Shown: piece after piece, positions 40,190-49,900 of the stretch
How the letters are laid out: each line of letters starts with the position of its first letter
Numbering within the stretch: position 1 is the first letter of the stretch
DNA from: an uncultured Eubacteriales bacterium
Lineage (GTDB): Bacteria; Bacillota; Clostridia; Oscillospirales; CAG-272
DNA length: 64,000 nucleotides
Assembly (NCBI GenBank): GCA_934434925.1
Contig: CAKSAC010000001.1
Coordinates: 124,001 to 188,000 of the forward strand
Reading direction: 5' to 3'
Position numbers and translations under genes: made by a program
The notes under the pieces: model-generated
What the model saw: only the letters and a program-made list of their open reading frames with translations
The model's database searches: none
Told to the model about the DNA's origin: nothing

Positions 40190-41209
40190 TCAGTCGTTCG
40201 GGTATCCGTCCGGGTTCATGCTTTGCCAGCGGGCGGCATCTTCACACATTTCCTCAATGCCGTATTCGGCATGCCATCCCAGCATTTTCGCAGCTTTTTC
40301 GGGATTGGCGTAACAGGCGCCGATATCACCGCTCCGGCGGGGCGCGATTTCGTATTTCACCGGTTTGCCCGAAGCCTTTTCAAAGGCTTTGACAACCTGC
40401 AATACCGAATATCCGTTTCCGGTTCCGATATTGAAATAATCAATTCCGGCATGTGCCTTTGTGAAGTCGAGCGCACAAAGATGCGCGCGGGCCAGGTCAA
40501 CCACATGGATGTAATCACGCACACCGGTGCCGTCCGGCGTATCGTAATCATTACCGAAAACTTTCAGGCAAGGCAGTTTTCCGTATGCGACCTTGGCAAC
40601 ATACGGAAGCAGATTGTTGGGAATCCCGCGGGGATCTTCACCGATTAAACCGCTTTTGTGCGCGCCGATCGGATTGAAATACCGAAGAATCGCGATTGAA
40701 AACTCCGGATGCGGTACGGTAAGATCGCGCAGAATACGCTCGATCATCAACTTCGTTTCTCCGTACGGATTGGTCGTTGAAAGCGGAAAATCCTCAGAGA
40801 TCGGTACACTCTTCGGAAGTCCGTATACCGTGGCGGAAGAACTGAAAACAATCCGTGTTACCGAATGAGTAATCATTTCTTCACACAAATTGAATGTGCC
40901 GGTGAGATTATTGTGATAGTAGCGAAGCGGTTGGCTGACAGATTCGCCCACCGCTTTCAATCCGGCAAAATGGATAACGGAATCAATCTCTGCATGCTTG
41001 TCAAACACCGCGGAAAGCGCCGGCCGGTCCAGCAAATCCACCTGATAGAAAATCGGCCGCCTGCCGGTAATCTTTTCAATTCTGTCCAGCACACAAAGTT
41101 TGCTGTTGCAGAGGTTGTCAACGATGATTACTTCTTCGCCCTTCCCCAGCAATTCGACAACGGTATGCGAACCGATAAAACCGGTTCCTCCGGTTACTAA
41201 AATAGCCAT
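40190..41209 (-). CDS. galE: UDP-glucose 4-epimerase
   Basis: GalE interconverts UDP-glucose and UDP-galactose (or the N-acetyl forms) with bound NAD. The 339-residue extended SDR protein has the Rossmann motif VTGGTGFIGSH (5-15), the catalytic SSSATVYG serine and the YGETK Tyr/Lys pair. The C-terminal DIGACYANPEKAAKMLGW substrate region is typical. GGAGGTAT precedes the ATG. It begins only 20 bases after the rpmA terminator with no obvious promoter, so it may depend on read-through. Confidence 0.96.
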   Translation of the reverse strand: MAILVTGGTGFIGSHTVVELLGKGEEVIIVDNLCNSKLCVLDRIEKITGRRPIFYQVDLLDRPALSAVFDKHAEIDSVIHFAGLKAVGESVSQPLRYYHNNLTGTFNLCEEMITHSVTRIVFSSSATVYGLPKSVPISEDFPLSTTNPYGETKLMIERILRDLTVPHPEFSIAILRYFNPIGAHKSGLIGEDPRGIPNNLLPYVAKVAYGKLPCLKVFGNDYDTPDGTGVRDYIHVVDLARAHLCALDFTKAHAGIDYFNIGTGNGYSVLQVVKAFEKASGKPVKYEIAPRRSGDIGACYANPEKAAKMLGWHAEYGIEEMCEDAARWQSMNPDGYPND

Positions 41210-41229
41210 AAATACCTCCCAGATGTAGC

Positions 41230-41255
41230 AAAAAAGAGCATGACTGCTCTTTTTT
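41230..41255 (-). terminator. Terminator of the rplU-prp-rpmA operon
   Basis: AAAAAAGAGC (41230-41239) pairs with GCTCTTTTTT (41246-41255). It is a classic hairpin with T-tract, nine bases past the rpmA stop. Confidence 0.88.
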
Positions 41256-41263
41256 ACATAACA

Positions 41264-41542
41264 TTATTCCCCGTAAACACTGACGCGTTTTTTTGTCCGA
41301 TTGACATGTTCAAACTTGACAGTTCCGTCAACCAGGGCAAAAAGCGTATCATCGGTACCGACACCGACATTTTCACCCGCCGCGATTTTTGTACCGCGCT
41401 GACGGACGATGATATTGCCGGCAGTGACAAACTGCCCGTCCGCGCGCTTTACGCCCAGACGCTTCGATTCGCTGTCACGACCGTTCTTGGTGGAACCAAC
41501 GCCCTTCTTGTGGGCGAAAAATTGCAAACTAAGTTTCAGCAT
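41264..41542 (-). CDS. rpmA: 50S ribosomal protein L27, with cleavable leader
   Basis: L27 reaches the peptidyl-transferase centre with its N-terminus. The 92-residue precursor starts MLKLSLQFFAHKKGVGSTKN. The LKLSLQFFA leader matches the Firmicutes extension removed by the protease Prp, cleaving after FFA to expose HKKG. The core GRDSESKRLGVKRADGQFVTAGNIIVRQRGT is standard. It is last in rplU-prp-rpmA. Confidence 0.97.
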   Translation of the reverse strand: MLKLSLQFFAHKKGVGSTKNGRDSESKRLGVKRADGQFVTAGNIIVRQRGTKIAAGENVGVGTDDTLFALVDGTVKFEHVNRTKKRVSVYGE

Positions 41543-41573
41543 CCCTGTAACCTCCGTTTTTCAGATTGGCGAC

Positions 41574-41930
41574 TTACATCGGCCGCTCAACGACATCCAC
41601 GGAGAGATAATCATAATATTCTTCCGTCAATTCGTTGAGCTGATAATAGTAAGCCATGATAAGACCCGAAACGGCAAAACGCTTGTTTTCGTTCTCTTCA
41701 TATGCAGAGAGCGCGCCTTTTGCGATCAGCCGGACATCCGTCGTTTTTTCATCAATTGTATATTCGACCTCGGAAGCATAGGCAACCTCGATAGCATTGA
41801 TAATCAACATGGTCATGGAAGAGAGCGCCGCGCAAAGCACATCGTCGCCTGCTGCGCCGTATCCGGTGTGGCCCTGTTCCTCAAAACCGTAAAAAACGCC
41901 GTCGGTCTTATAGAAAATAACCTTTGTCAT
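41574..41930 (-). CDS. prp: Ribosomal-processing cysteine protease Prp
   Basis: Prp cleaves the N-terminal extension of L27 before or during 50S assembly. This 118-residue protein shows the conserved HTGYGAAGDDVLCAALSSM, with the catalytic His in GHTGYG and Cys in DVLCAA. It lies two bases after rplU and just before rpmA, the invariant Firmicutes order. Length is typical (about 110). Confidence 0.94.
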   Translation of the reverse strand: MTKVIFYKTDGVFYGFEEQGHTGYGAAGDDVLCAALSSMTMLIINAIEVAYASEVEYTIDEKTTDVRLIAKGALSAYEENENKRFAVSGLIMAYYYQLNELTEEYYDYLSVDVVERPM

Positions 41931-41932
41931 AC

Positions 41933-42244
41933 TTAACCCACGATTTTATCGATCTGGATTTTGGTGAAATACTGACGATGACCGATCTTTTTCTTTTCGT
42001 TCTTTTTGGGTTTGTAACGGATGACATAAATCTTTTTACCTTTGCCGGTCAGGATAGCCTTGGCCGCAACGGCAGCGCCCTCCACATAAGGAGTGCCGAC
42101 CTTGAAATTTTCACCGTCGGAAAGAGCAAGCACTTTGTCAAACGTAACAGATTCGCCGTCTGCCACTTCAAGCTTCTCGACGTAGATAACGTCGCCCTCG
42201 CTGACTTTGTACTGCTTTCCACCCGTTTCAATCACTGCAAACAC
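41933..42244 (-). CDS. rplU: 50S ribosomal protein L21
   Basis: L21 binds 23S rRNA in the 50S subunit. From a GTG at 42244 the 103-residue protein reads (M)FAVIETGGKQYKVSEGD and ends GHRQYFTKIQIDKIVG, both characteristic. GAGGTG lies eight bases upstream of this GTG. An ATG eight codons further upstream would give an atypical N-terminus and no good ribosome site. Expression starts from the consensus promoter at 42335-42363 through a leader that resembles an L21 leader. Confidence 0.95.
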   Translation of the reverse strand: MFAVIETGGKQYKVSEGDVIYVEKLEVADGESVTFDKVLALSDGENFKVGTPYVEGAAVAAKAILTGKGKKIYVIRYKPKKNEKKKIGHRQYFTKIQIDKIVG

Positions 42245-42252
42245 GGAAAAGC

Positions 42253-42327
42253 ACCTCGCTTTCTTCAAAAATCGCTACGGCAGGCGGCGGCAAAAGACGC
42301 ACGCGCTTGATGGCCTGACAATAAGCG
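42253..42327 (-). promoter_or_regulatory. Possible ribosomal L21 leader
   Basis: The roughly 80-base leader of rplU folds, with GACGC...GCGTC as an outer helix on the minus strand and GC-rich segments (GCCGCCGCCTGC) after it. Autoregulatory L21 leaders are known in Firmicutes. I could not verify the consensus, so this is by position and structure only. Confidence 0.4.
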
Positions 42328-42334
42328 TCATATC

Positions 42335-42363
42335 ATTATATAACGGGGCATGTTCTTTGTCAA
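42335..42363 (-). promoter_or_regulatory. rplU operon promoter
   Basis: On the minus strand TTGACA (42358-42363), 17 bases and TATAAT (42335-42340) form a perfect consensus. The -35 sits next to the rsfS stop. Confidence 0.88.
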
Positions 42364-42381
42364 GGCTTTGGATAAAAAATC

Positions 42382-42792
42382 TTAAATTTCCGTTGCTTTT
42401 TTCTCCAGCGTGTGTAAAAATTCCGTCAGGTCAATCTGGGTACCTTCGGGCAACAGGCGTTCCAGTTTGTAATATTCGCGCTCTTCGCGGGAAAAAATAT
42501 GTACAATCACCGAGGAATAGTCAAGGAGAATCCAGCTCCCCGCTTCCCTGCCCTCTACATGTTCGGCGTTGAGGTTGCCGTTTTCCATCTGATAAACGAC
42601 CTCGTCCGCCAGCGCTTTGATATGCGTTGCGGAGCGCCCGGTGGCAATTACATAAAAATCCGTGATATTGGTCGCCTCTTCCACATGGAAGAGGCGGATG
42701 TCTCCGGCACCTTTTTCGTGCAATACCGCAACGATTGCATCGGCCAGCTCGCGCGGGGAAAGCCCTTTATAATCGATTTCCTTCGTTTCCAT
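42382..42792 (-). CDS. rsfS: Ribosomal silencing factor RsfS
   Basis: RsfS binds L14 and blocks subunit joining under starvation. The 136-residue protein shows the family core RLFHVEEATNITDFYVIATGRSATHIKALADEV and GSWILLDYSSVIVHIFSREEREYYKLERL. ATG at 42792 has GAGGA seven bases upstream. An upstream TTG at 42810 is not needed. It is last in the nadD-yqeK-lcp-rsfS series, the common Firmicutes order with an LCP gene inserted. Confidence 0.95.
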   Translation of the reverse strand: METKEIDYKGLSPRELADAIVAVLHEKGAGDIRLFHVEEATNITDFYVIATGRSATHIKALADEVVYQMENGNLNAEHVEGREAGSWILLDYSSVIVHIFSREEREYYKLERLLPEGTQIDLTEFLHTLEKKATEI

Positions 42793-42833
42793 TGGTTTTT
42801 CCTCTTTCAAATTGATTCGGCCGTCCGGCCGTT

Positions 42834-43868
42834 TTATTTTTTCAGTCTGACTTTCAATTCGCCTACCGTTTGTTCTGTATAGACCGGGGAGACGATATTT
42901 TTATCGGAATAAATGTTTTCAAAATTGATCCGCGTGCCATCGGTAAGCCTGCGTTCGGGGTCAAACGCCTCTTCCGACGCAAAATAAACGCGCAACATTT
43001 CTTCAGCTGACGGGCGGTTGACGACATAATACCAAAGCCCGCCGCTCTCTCCGCCCCGGGTCGCTTCACCCGGCAGAGTCATCAGCCGAAGCGAAAAAGC
43101 GGAACGCTCCCGATAAAAGACCCGCGCCAGCGACAAAGCCTCGGTCAAAGGTATGTCACTTTGGATATAGGGATAAACTGCCGGAAGGATTCCGGTAATC
43201 ATTTGCGCTCCCCCGACCGAACGGAGCTTTCCGAACAGGGCGGCCAAGAGAATCTTTTGTGCATCCACGCGCCCGAGGTCTCCGTCGGTATATCCGGCAC
43301 GGTATCGGATAAAATGGGCCGCCGCGGCTCCGTTGAGCGTTTGTTCCCCCCGGGATAATTCGACGTATTCGCCGTTGGCGGCCGGGTCTCGGTATCTCAT
43401 ATTGCACGGCAATTCAACCGTCACGCCTCCGAGCGCGTCCACCAAACCTGAAAACGCGTCCAGATCGACCGCCGCCCAGCGGTCTATCCGCACACCGAGT
43501 GCAGCGGAAAGTTCACGAGCCAGGAGTTGCATGGCTCCCCCTTCGGAATATCCGGCGTTTCTTGCTTTCGGGAATATCTGGTTGACTTTGTTTTGCGCAG
43601 TTCCGGCAGACAGATATGTGTCGCGCGGAATCTGCATAATATGAAGTTGTTTTTCATCAACGTCAACCGAAAGAAGCATCAGCACATCGGTATTGGCGGC
43701 CGCGCGATCAAATCCGGCCGCCAGAATCGTGATGCGTCCGCCGTTTTCCGCAATAGCCGACGCATTTTCCCGGCTCAGAAAACGACGGCCGAGACATACC
43801 GCTCCGACCCCTGAAAGCACTAAAGCGGAGAAAATACAAATTACCGTTATGAAAACTTTTTTACGCAT
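42834..43868 (-). CDS. LytR-CpsA-Psr family cell-wall glycopolymer ligase
   Basis: This 344-residue protein has one N-terminal membrane anchor (about 6-27) and an extracellular LCP domain. LCP motifs are visible: VLMLLSVDVDEKQLHIMQIPRDTYL, the AQNKVNQIFPKARNAGYSEGGAMQLLARELSAALGV block, DALGGVTVELP, and HFIRYRAGYTDGDLGRVDAQKILLAAL. The family transfers teichoic acids or capsule to peptidoglycan. It lies between yqeK and rsfS, where LCP genes often occur. Confidence 0.92.
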   Translation of the reverse strand: MRKKVFITVICIFSALVLSGVGAVCLGRRFLSRENASAIAENGGRITILAAGFDRAAANTDVLMLLSVDVDEKQLHIMQIPRDTYLSAGTAQNKVNQIFPKARNAGYSEGGAMQLLARELSAALGVRIDRWAAVDLDAFSGLVDALGGVTVELPCNMRYRDPAANGEYVELSRGEQTLNGAAAAHFIRYRAGYTDGDLGRVDAQKILLAALFGKLRSVGGAQMITGILPAVYPYIQSDIPLTEALSLARVFYRERSAFSLRLMTLPGEATRGGESGGLWYYVVNRPSAEEMLRVYFASEEAFDPERRLTDGTRINFENIYSDKNIVSPVYTEQTVGELKVRLKK

Positions 43869-43915
43869 ACCAACACCTCGCCGTTAGTGTGGAGCGTAAA
43901 CAGGCTTTTACTCTT

Positions 43916-44542
43916 TTATTTTTTTTCCGGTTCCGCCGTGATTTTGTTAAAATAGGAAAGCGCCTCCAGCGTTGCCGGAAAAATCACGATGTTTTTTCGG
44001 CGCAATTCTTCTACCGTGTCGGTCAATGCGCGACAAATGGTACGGTGCAGATGAAGCAATTTGTCCGCGGCGCTGTCATATCCGTTCCAGAAATAATGCC
44101 GTAAGGCGACGCATTCTGGATAGACGCGGGTCGGTTCGATGTAATCGGCAAGATAAAGCAGTTCATCAAAAACCGTCATGCCGACCCCGCCGGTCGTGTG
44201 GAGAGTGATTGCGCGCAGGATCGTATCATCCACAAAAGACGGGAATTCCCGTGCGGCGACGGCCGCGCCGGTTCTGGCGTGCAGAACCCGGGGAGACGCA
44301 AGTTCTTCTTCGGAAAGAGGAAGGTCGTTCCTGCGGCAATAGGCAATCTGCTCTGCCGGAGTCCATTCTTTGGTGAGATCGTGAAAAAGCGCGGCAATCC
44401 GCAGACGCTGAATATCGTCCGGCAAATATTTTTCTCCGAGGCAAACGATTTCTTCCTCTACCCCGAGCGTATGCGAAAAGCGTCGGCTCCCGATCCTCGT
44501 TGATAACTGAATCCGGAGTTTCAGGAATTTTTCTTCATTCAT
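43916..44542 (-). CDS. yqeK: HD-domain protein YqeK (predicted Ap4A hydrolase)
   Basis: YqeK proteins hydrolyse diadenosine tetraphosphate symmetrically. This 208-residue protein carries the HD motif in ALFHDLTKEWTP and conserved H residues at HTLGVEE, RVLHARTGA and ITLHTTG, with the family-specific DELLYLADYIEPTRVYP. The ATG at 44542 overlaps the nadD stop by four bases. The open frame continues upstream antisense to nothing real but inside nadD, so the shorter start is right. The nadD-yqeK order is conserved. Confidence 0.92.
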   Translation of the reverse strand: MNEEKFLKLRIQLSTRIGSRRFSHTLGVEEEIVCLGEKYLPDDIQRLRIAALFHDLTKEWTPAEQIAYCRRNDLPLSEEELASPRVLHARTGAAVAAREFPSFVDDTILRAITLHTTGGVGMTVFDELLYLADYIEPTRVYPECVALRHYFWNGYDSAADKLLHLHRTICRALTDTVEELRRKNIVIFPATLEALSYFNKITAEPEKK

Positions 44543-45150
44543 ACCCGATACAAATGGCATTGTCTGATATACCCTTCTACCTCCGGGGCAAGCCACGGAC
44601 TCACATCTTCCCCTTCCCGAAGGGCAGCGCGTACCTCTTCGGAACTGATCTGCACGACCCGGGTATTCGGGAACAGGAGTTTTGCCCCGTATCTTTCTTG
44701 GAATTCTGCGGTTTTTTCCCGGATTTTTTTTGTATTTTCCGGGTCGCATTCCCGGCGGATCAGTACGATAGACGCAAGCGAAAAGATTTCTTCGGGCAAA
44801 TGCCATTCGTCGAGCGTCAAAAACATATCTGTTCCCACCAGCATGAAAAGTTCACGCCCGGGAGATGCAAGTTCCCTGAGCGTCAATACACTGTAACTTT
44901 TTCCGCCCCGGCGCAGTTCGCAGTCGCTGATCTTTGTCCGCGGCAGACCGGAAAAAGCAAGGCGGCACATGGCAAGTCTTTCTTCGGGCGACGCTTCCCC
45001 GTCCAACGCTTTGTGCGGGGGAATCAATGCGGGGATGATGAGGAGTTTATCCAGTTCGGCCGCGCGGAAAAAAGCTGCCGCCGCTTCTGTGTGTCCGCGA
45101 TGCGGCGGGGAAAAACTCCCGCCGTAAATCCCAAGCCGTTCGGTCTTCAT
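44539..45150 (-). CDS. nadD: Nicotinate-nucleotide adenylyltransferase
   Basis: NadD adenylates nicotinate mononucleotide in NAD synthesis. The 203-residue protein has the GGSFSPPHRGH nucleotidyltransferase motif (10-20; the usual form is GGTFDPIHxGH) and the C-terminal ISSEEVRAALREGEDVSPWLAPEVEGYI with the ISSTxxR-like phosphate-binding motif. It overlaps yhbY (four bases) and yqeK (four bases). Confidence 0.95.
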   Translation of the reverse strand: MKTERLGIYGGSFSPPHRGHTEAAAAFFRAAELDKLLIIPALIPPHKALDGEASPEERLAMCRLAFSGLPRTKISDCELRRGGKSYSVLTLRELASPGRELFMLVGTDMFLTLDEWHLPEEIFSLASIVLIRRECDPENTKKIREKTAEFQERYGAKLLFPNTRVVQISSEEVRAALREGEDVSPWLAPEVEGYIRQCHLYRV

Positions 45151-45440
45151 CGCGGCAATTCAATCGTCTTTTTTTTGTCGGACGGGCGGTAAAGGACCAT
45201 CCGGTTTCCGAGCACGGCCACCACGTCGCAGTCCAGCGCGTCTGCCAAAGCGTCCGCCGCTACCCGTGCGGGATACGGAGCCGTTTCCAGCACGCTGACC
45301 TTAATCAGTTCCCGCGCTTCCAGCGCGTTGGAAAGCTGAAAGCAGGTTTCTTCGGTCACGCCGCCTTTTCCGATCTGAAAAATCGGGGTAAGCGAGTTGG
45401 CAAGCGCGCGCAGATAGGCGCGTTGTTTACTTGTCAGCAT
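45147..45440 (-). CDS. yhbY: YhbY family RNA-binding protein (CRM domain)
   Basis: This 97-residue protein is a single CRM domain, which binds pre-50S ribosomal particles. The hallmark MLTSKQRAYLRALANSLTPIFQIGKGGVTEE and the ARELIKVSVL strand are clear; the usual GxxG loop reads GKGG. The ATG at 45440 overlaps the rdgB end by 14 bases and the stop overlaps the nadD ATG. A longer frame upstream lies in the rdgB gene and is not used. Confidence 0.93.
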   Translation of the reverse strand: MLTSKQRAYLRALANSLTPIFQIGKGGVTEETCFQLSNALEARELIKVSVLETAPYPARVAADALADALDCDVVAVLGNRMVLYRPSDKKKTIELPR

Positions 45441-46044
45441 GTTTTTCTTCCTCCCGGTAGCAGGCAAGCGCTTCCGCAAAAGCACGAAGCGCCCGGCCGC
45501 GGTGACTGACGGAATCTTTTTCGTCTGCCGTTGCTTCGGCAAAAGTTTTTTCCAGTTCCGGCACGTAAAAGAGCGGATCATATCCGAAGCCGGCCGTGCC
45601 GCGCGGAGCAGTCAGAATCCGGCCGTCACAGGTGCCGCGAACCGTGAAAAATTTTCCTTCCGGGTCAACGCAGGCAATGACGGAAACATATCGGCCGGTG
45701 CGTTCTTTATCGGGAACACCGGAAAGCTCCTTTAACAAAAGTTCGTTGTTTTTCAGATCGTCGCAAGGCTCGCCGGCATATCTGGCGGAATAAACGCCGG
45801 GGCGCCCCCCGAGTGCGTCAACTTCAAGACCGGAGTCATCCGCCACGGAAAAACGGTCTGGACCGGCTCCTGCAAAGGCTTTTATCCGCGCGTTTTCTTC
45901 AAACGTTTCTCCGGTTTCTTCTATTTCCTCCGTCACGCCGATATCGGAAAGAGAAAGCAGTGTGATATCCGGAAAACGGGCAGAAAGAATCCGGCGGATC
46001 TCGTCAATTTTCTTCTTGTTATGCGATGCAACAACCGCTTTCAT
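45427..46044 (-). CDS. rdgB: XTP/dITP diphosphatase (RdgB/HAM1 family)
   Basis: The enzyme removes ITP and XTP from the nucleotide pool. The 205-residue protein begins MKAVVASHNKKKIDEIRRIL, with the (T/S)xNxxK substrate motif. It has VADDSGLEVDALGGRPGVYSARYAG and FGYDPLFYVPELEKTFAE, all family signatures. It overlaps ftsY upstream by four bases and yhbY by 14, in one packed unit. Confidence 0.96.
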   Translation of the reverse strand: MKAVVASHNKKKIDEIRRILSARFPDITLLSLSDIGVTEEIEETGETFEENARIKAFAGAGPDRFSVADDSGLEVDALGGRPGVYSARYAGEPCDDLKNNELLLKELSGVPDKERTGRYVSVIACVDPEGKFFTVRGTCDGRILTAPRGTAGFGYDPLFYVPELEKTFAEATADEKDSVSHRGRALRAFAEALACYREEEKHADK

Positions 46045-46955
46045 ACTTCCTCCCCGAAAAGAGCCGCTGTGAATTCTTTCCCGGAAAACGGCTTCATATC
46101 ATCGATTTGTTCGCCGATTCCGACAAATTTCACCGGAATGCCGAGTTCGCGGCGAATAGAGAAGATAATGCCGCCCTTGGCCGTGCCGTCGAGTTTCGTC
46201 AGAACAATTCCGGTAATCGCCGCCGCGTCGCGGAATTCCTTTGCTTGTGCAACGGCATTTTGTCCGGTCGTCGCATCCAGTACCAGTAACGTCTCCCGCG
46301 AGGCCCCCGGCAACAGCCGGTCGATGACCCGGTTGATTTTTGCGAGTTCATCCATCAGGTTTTTCTTGTTGTGCAGTCTTCCCGCCGTATCGACGATCAG
46401 TACGTCCGCCCGACGGGCGCCGGCCGCGCCGATTGCGTCATATACCACTGCCGCCGGATCCGCTCCCGCCCCCTGCCGGATCATATCGACCCCGGCGCGG
46501 TCACACCAGATTTTCAGTTGTTCCGCCGCCGCTGCGCGGAAAGTGTCGGCCGCCGCGACAATCACGCGTTTTCCTTCTCCTTTAAGAGAGGCGGCCATCT
46601 TTCCGATCGAGGTGGTTTTTCCCACCCCGTTTACGCCGATAACAAGGATAACAGAGGGAACGGTATCGAGCCGGAGTCCTTCGTCTTCTCCCATCATTCC
46701 GGAAAGAAGCGCATACAGTTCTTCCCGGACGGCGGCCGGGTCGGTTATCCGCTTCTCTTTGAGCGTCTGACGCAATGTATCAAGAATATATTCGGTCGTT
46801 TCCACTCCGACATCGGCGGTTATCAAGGTCTCTTCCAGTTCATCGAAAAAATCTTCATCGATTTTAACAAAAGCGCGGAAGAGCGCATCGATTCTGCCGA
46901 AGAGAGCTTCTTTCGTGCGACGCAGACCGGCGCGCAACTTCTCAAAGAACGCCAT
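46041..46955 (-). CDS. ftsY: Signal recognition particle receptor FtsY
   Basis: FtsY docks the SRP-ribosome complex at the membrane. The 304-residue GTPase contains only the N and G domains: G1 GVNGVGKTTSIGKMA, the AADTFRAAAAEQL insertion box, LIVDTAGRLHNKKNLM and TKLDGTAKGG. The acidic A domain of proteobacterial FtsY is missing, as is usual in Gram-positives. It overlaps smc by 14 bases and rdgB by four. Confidence 0.96.
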   Translation of the reverse strand: MAFFEKLRAGLRRTKEALFGRIDALFRAFVKIDEDFFDELEETLITADVGVETTEYILDTLRQTLKEKRITDPAAVREELYALLSGMMGEDEGLRLDTVPSVILVIGVNGVGKTTSIGKMAASLKGEGKRVIVAAADTFRAAAAEQLKIWCDRAGVDMIRQGAGADPAAVVYDAIGAAGARRADVLIVDTAGRLHNKKNLMDELAKINRVIDRLLPGASRETLLVLDATTGQNAVAQAKEFRDAAAITGIVLTKLDGTAKGGIIFSIRRELGIPVKFVGIGEQIDDMKPFSGKEFTAALFGEEV

Positions 46956-49900
46956 CTTTCTTGAGTTCCTCCTTCATCTGTTCCATTTGCTCCGGGTTCA
47001 TCGGCAGTACACGGGACACCCCGCGCTCCTGCATCGTAACGCCATACAATTGTTCGGCAATTTCCATGGTTCCCGGGCGGTGCGTAATCAGAATGAACTG
47101 TGTGTCGCTGCTCATTTTTTTCACATATTCCCCGAACCGGAAGACGTTAACCGCATCCAGCGCGGCTTCTATTTCATCGAAAATACAAAACGGAGTCGGG
47201 TTGACTTGCAGAATGGCGAAAAACAGGGCAATGGCGACAAAAGCCTGCTCACCGCCCGAGAGAAGCGAAAGCGATTTGATGATTTTCCCGGGAGGGGCGG
47301 CTTTGATCTCAATGCCGCAATTCAGCACATCCTCAGGGTCGGTCAGTAAAAGCTCCGCCTGCCCGCCGCCGAAAAGATCGGTGAAAACAATTCCGAAATT
47401 ACGGTTGATTTCCGCAAAAGCGGAAACAAACTGCGTTTTCATGTTGGTTTCCATTTCTTCGATGATTTCGGTCATTTTATCGTAGGAAACACGGAGATCG
47501 TTGACCTGCGCTTCCATTTCATCATAGCGCGTCTTGACCTCGGTATATTCTTCAATTGCTCCGAGGTTGACAGGCTCCAGCGCACGCATACTATTCCGGC
47601 AGGAAGCCTGCAACGCGCCGATTTCCGCCCGGTTCTCGGCGGTTACGGGTGGGTAATCGAGCGCCACGGCATCTTCGTAGGAAATCTCGTATTCATCCCA
47701 GAGTTTTGAACCGAGACGTTCCTGATCTTCTTCCAACCGACGAAGGCGGTTTTCTGCATGAAAATTGGAATTGACGCACTTATCTTTCTGTTCCTGACGG
47801 ATGCGTACCTGTTCCCGGATTTCGCCGAGGCGGGCATTGTAAGAAGACGCGTTGCTTTCTGTTTCTTCGCGTTTTTGATTCAGTTCTTGCAGACTTTCCT
47901 CTTCCGCCTGGGCCGAAGCGCGGCTCTCTTTTTGCTTTTTTGTCACCTCTTCGATGGCGGTGCGATATTCCGCCATCAGATTTTTCTGCCCTTCGCGTTC
48001 GTGTTCCAGATCGGAAAGACGGGAATCGACCCCTTCCCGTAGCAGTTCGTTCATTTCAATTTCTTTTTGCAGTTCGGTGATACGGATGGCAAGTCCGTTT
48101 AACTCTTCCTGCGTGGCCGTGCGCTCGTCAAGCAGACGGTTTCTTTCCCCGTCCCGCTCTTCCCTTTCGGCCCGGAGCGCGGCCGTTTTTGCATTTTGCT
48201 GTTCCAGGGATTTTGTCAGGGAAAGCAATTCGCTTTCATACTGTTTTCCTTTTCCGGCAAGAACTGCGTATTCTTCCCGGAGGCTTTCTGTCTGCTCACG
48301 ATTCGCCTGTAAGCGGAGTTTTGCTCCGTCGAGTGCGGAAAGCTGCGCGCGCGCCATGGTACGTAACAGCTCTATTTGCTGTTCGGCGTCGCGTTTTCCC
48401 TGTTCGAGATCGTGAATAGCCTTTTCTTTTTTCTTCATTTCCCCGGTCAGGTCGAGTATCTTGTCGGCAAGGTCAGCGGCTTCTGCCATTTTCGCTTCAA
48501 TATCCGCCCCGCGGGAAAGCATACCGCTCCCGCCCCCGGCGCGTGAAGAACCGCCGGTAAAAGAACCGCCGGCATTGATGATCTGACCGTCCAACGTGAC
48601 AAGTTTCGCCCGGTAGCGGATCTTCCGTGCGGCGGCAATGGCGTTGTCGATGGTATCAAAAACCACCGTGCGCGAAAGGAGCCAGACGATAATATCGTCA
48701 AATGCTTCTTCACAGGCGACCAGACGATCCGCACGATCAACATATCCGGCAAGCGAAGCGCAGGCGCGGATCTCTTCGGGTTCATTGCCGGGTTTGATTG
48801 TGGTCAAAGGATAAAAGGTTGTTCGGCCGCTTTGGGTATCGCGCAGATAGGCGATCGCCGCTTTTGCGGTTTCTTCATCCTCCACCACGATGTGCTGTAA
48901 ATCGGCTCCGAGCGTGGCTTCAATCGCGGTGGTATGTTCGCTTCGCACCGAGATCAGCTGAGAAAGCGGCCCGTAAATGACCCCGCCTCCGCGGAGCTTC
49001 CCGCCCTGATAGGCTTCCATCACCGTGCGGACGGCTCGTCCGTACCCTTCAAAATGCTCCTCCATTTTCCGGAGTGCGGCCGCCGCTTCTTCCAACGCGG
49101 CCTTATCGGCCCGGAGCGCGGAGGACCTTTCGGCCAAATCTTCCCGTTCCGCGCGGCGTTTTTCGATGTCGGTATCGCAATCGGCGGAGGTTTTTTCCAG
49201 TTCGGAAATTCTCTCCGTGAAACCAGAAGCAGCCTTTTCACAGCGATCGACTTCCGCCAGCAGCTCGGTATCCTTCGCTTCCCCTTCCGCTATTGCGTCG
49301 CGAATGCTCTTCCCGCGTTCATCCCCGTCCGCAAAGGAGCGTTTGAGAATATCCACGTTTACCTTGAGATCCATAGCCGCATTTTCGGATTTATTGAGCG
49401 TGACAAGCGAATCGGATAATTCTTTTTCAAGGCGGGCGACCGAAGCTGAAAGTTTTTGAATATCCGCAAGGATGCCGAGGCGCTCGTCCATCAGTTTTTT
49501 CAGTTCTTCTTTGAGGCTCGAAATTTTGGCGGATTCGCTTCCGCGTTCTCCGGAAAGCTGTGCTTTGGCCGCTTCAACTTCGGAGATTCTGCGCTCGCAG
49601 GCGGCAATCAGTTCGGTTTTGTGCCGGACTTCGGTATCCATGACCGAAATCTCATTTTCCAGTGTGTGTATTCTTTCGCGGCACGCATTCATTTTCAAAA
49701 GATATTGCTCGGACGCCAGCCGGTTCGTATCCATTTCATCAAAAAGTTTCTGATCCTGCGCGCGGAGAGAGTTCAGCGATTCTTCGATGCTTTCCAATTC
49801 CCGTACCGAGAGCTGGTAGGTATCGCGCGCTTTTTCAAGATCGGTGCGGATCTTTTGCGTATCATAAAGCCACAGCGACACGTCGGCCACCTTTTTCTTT

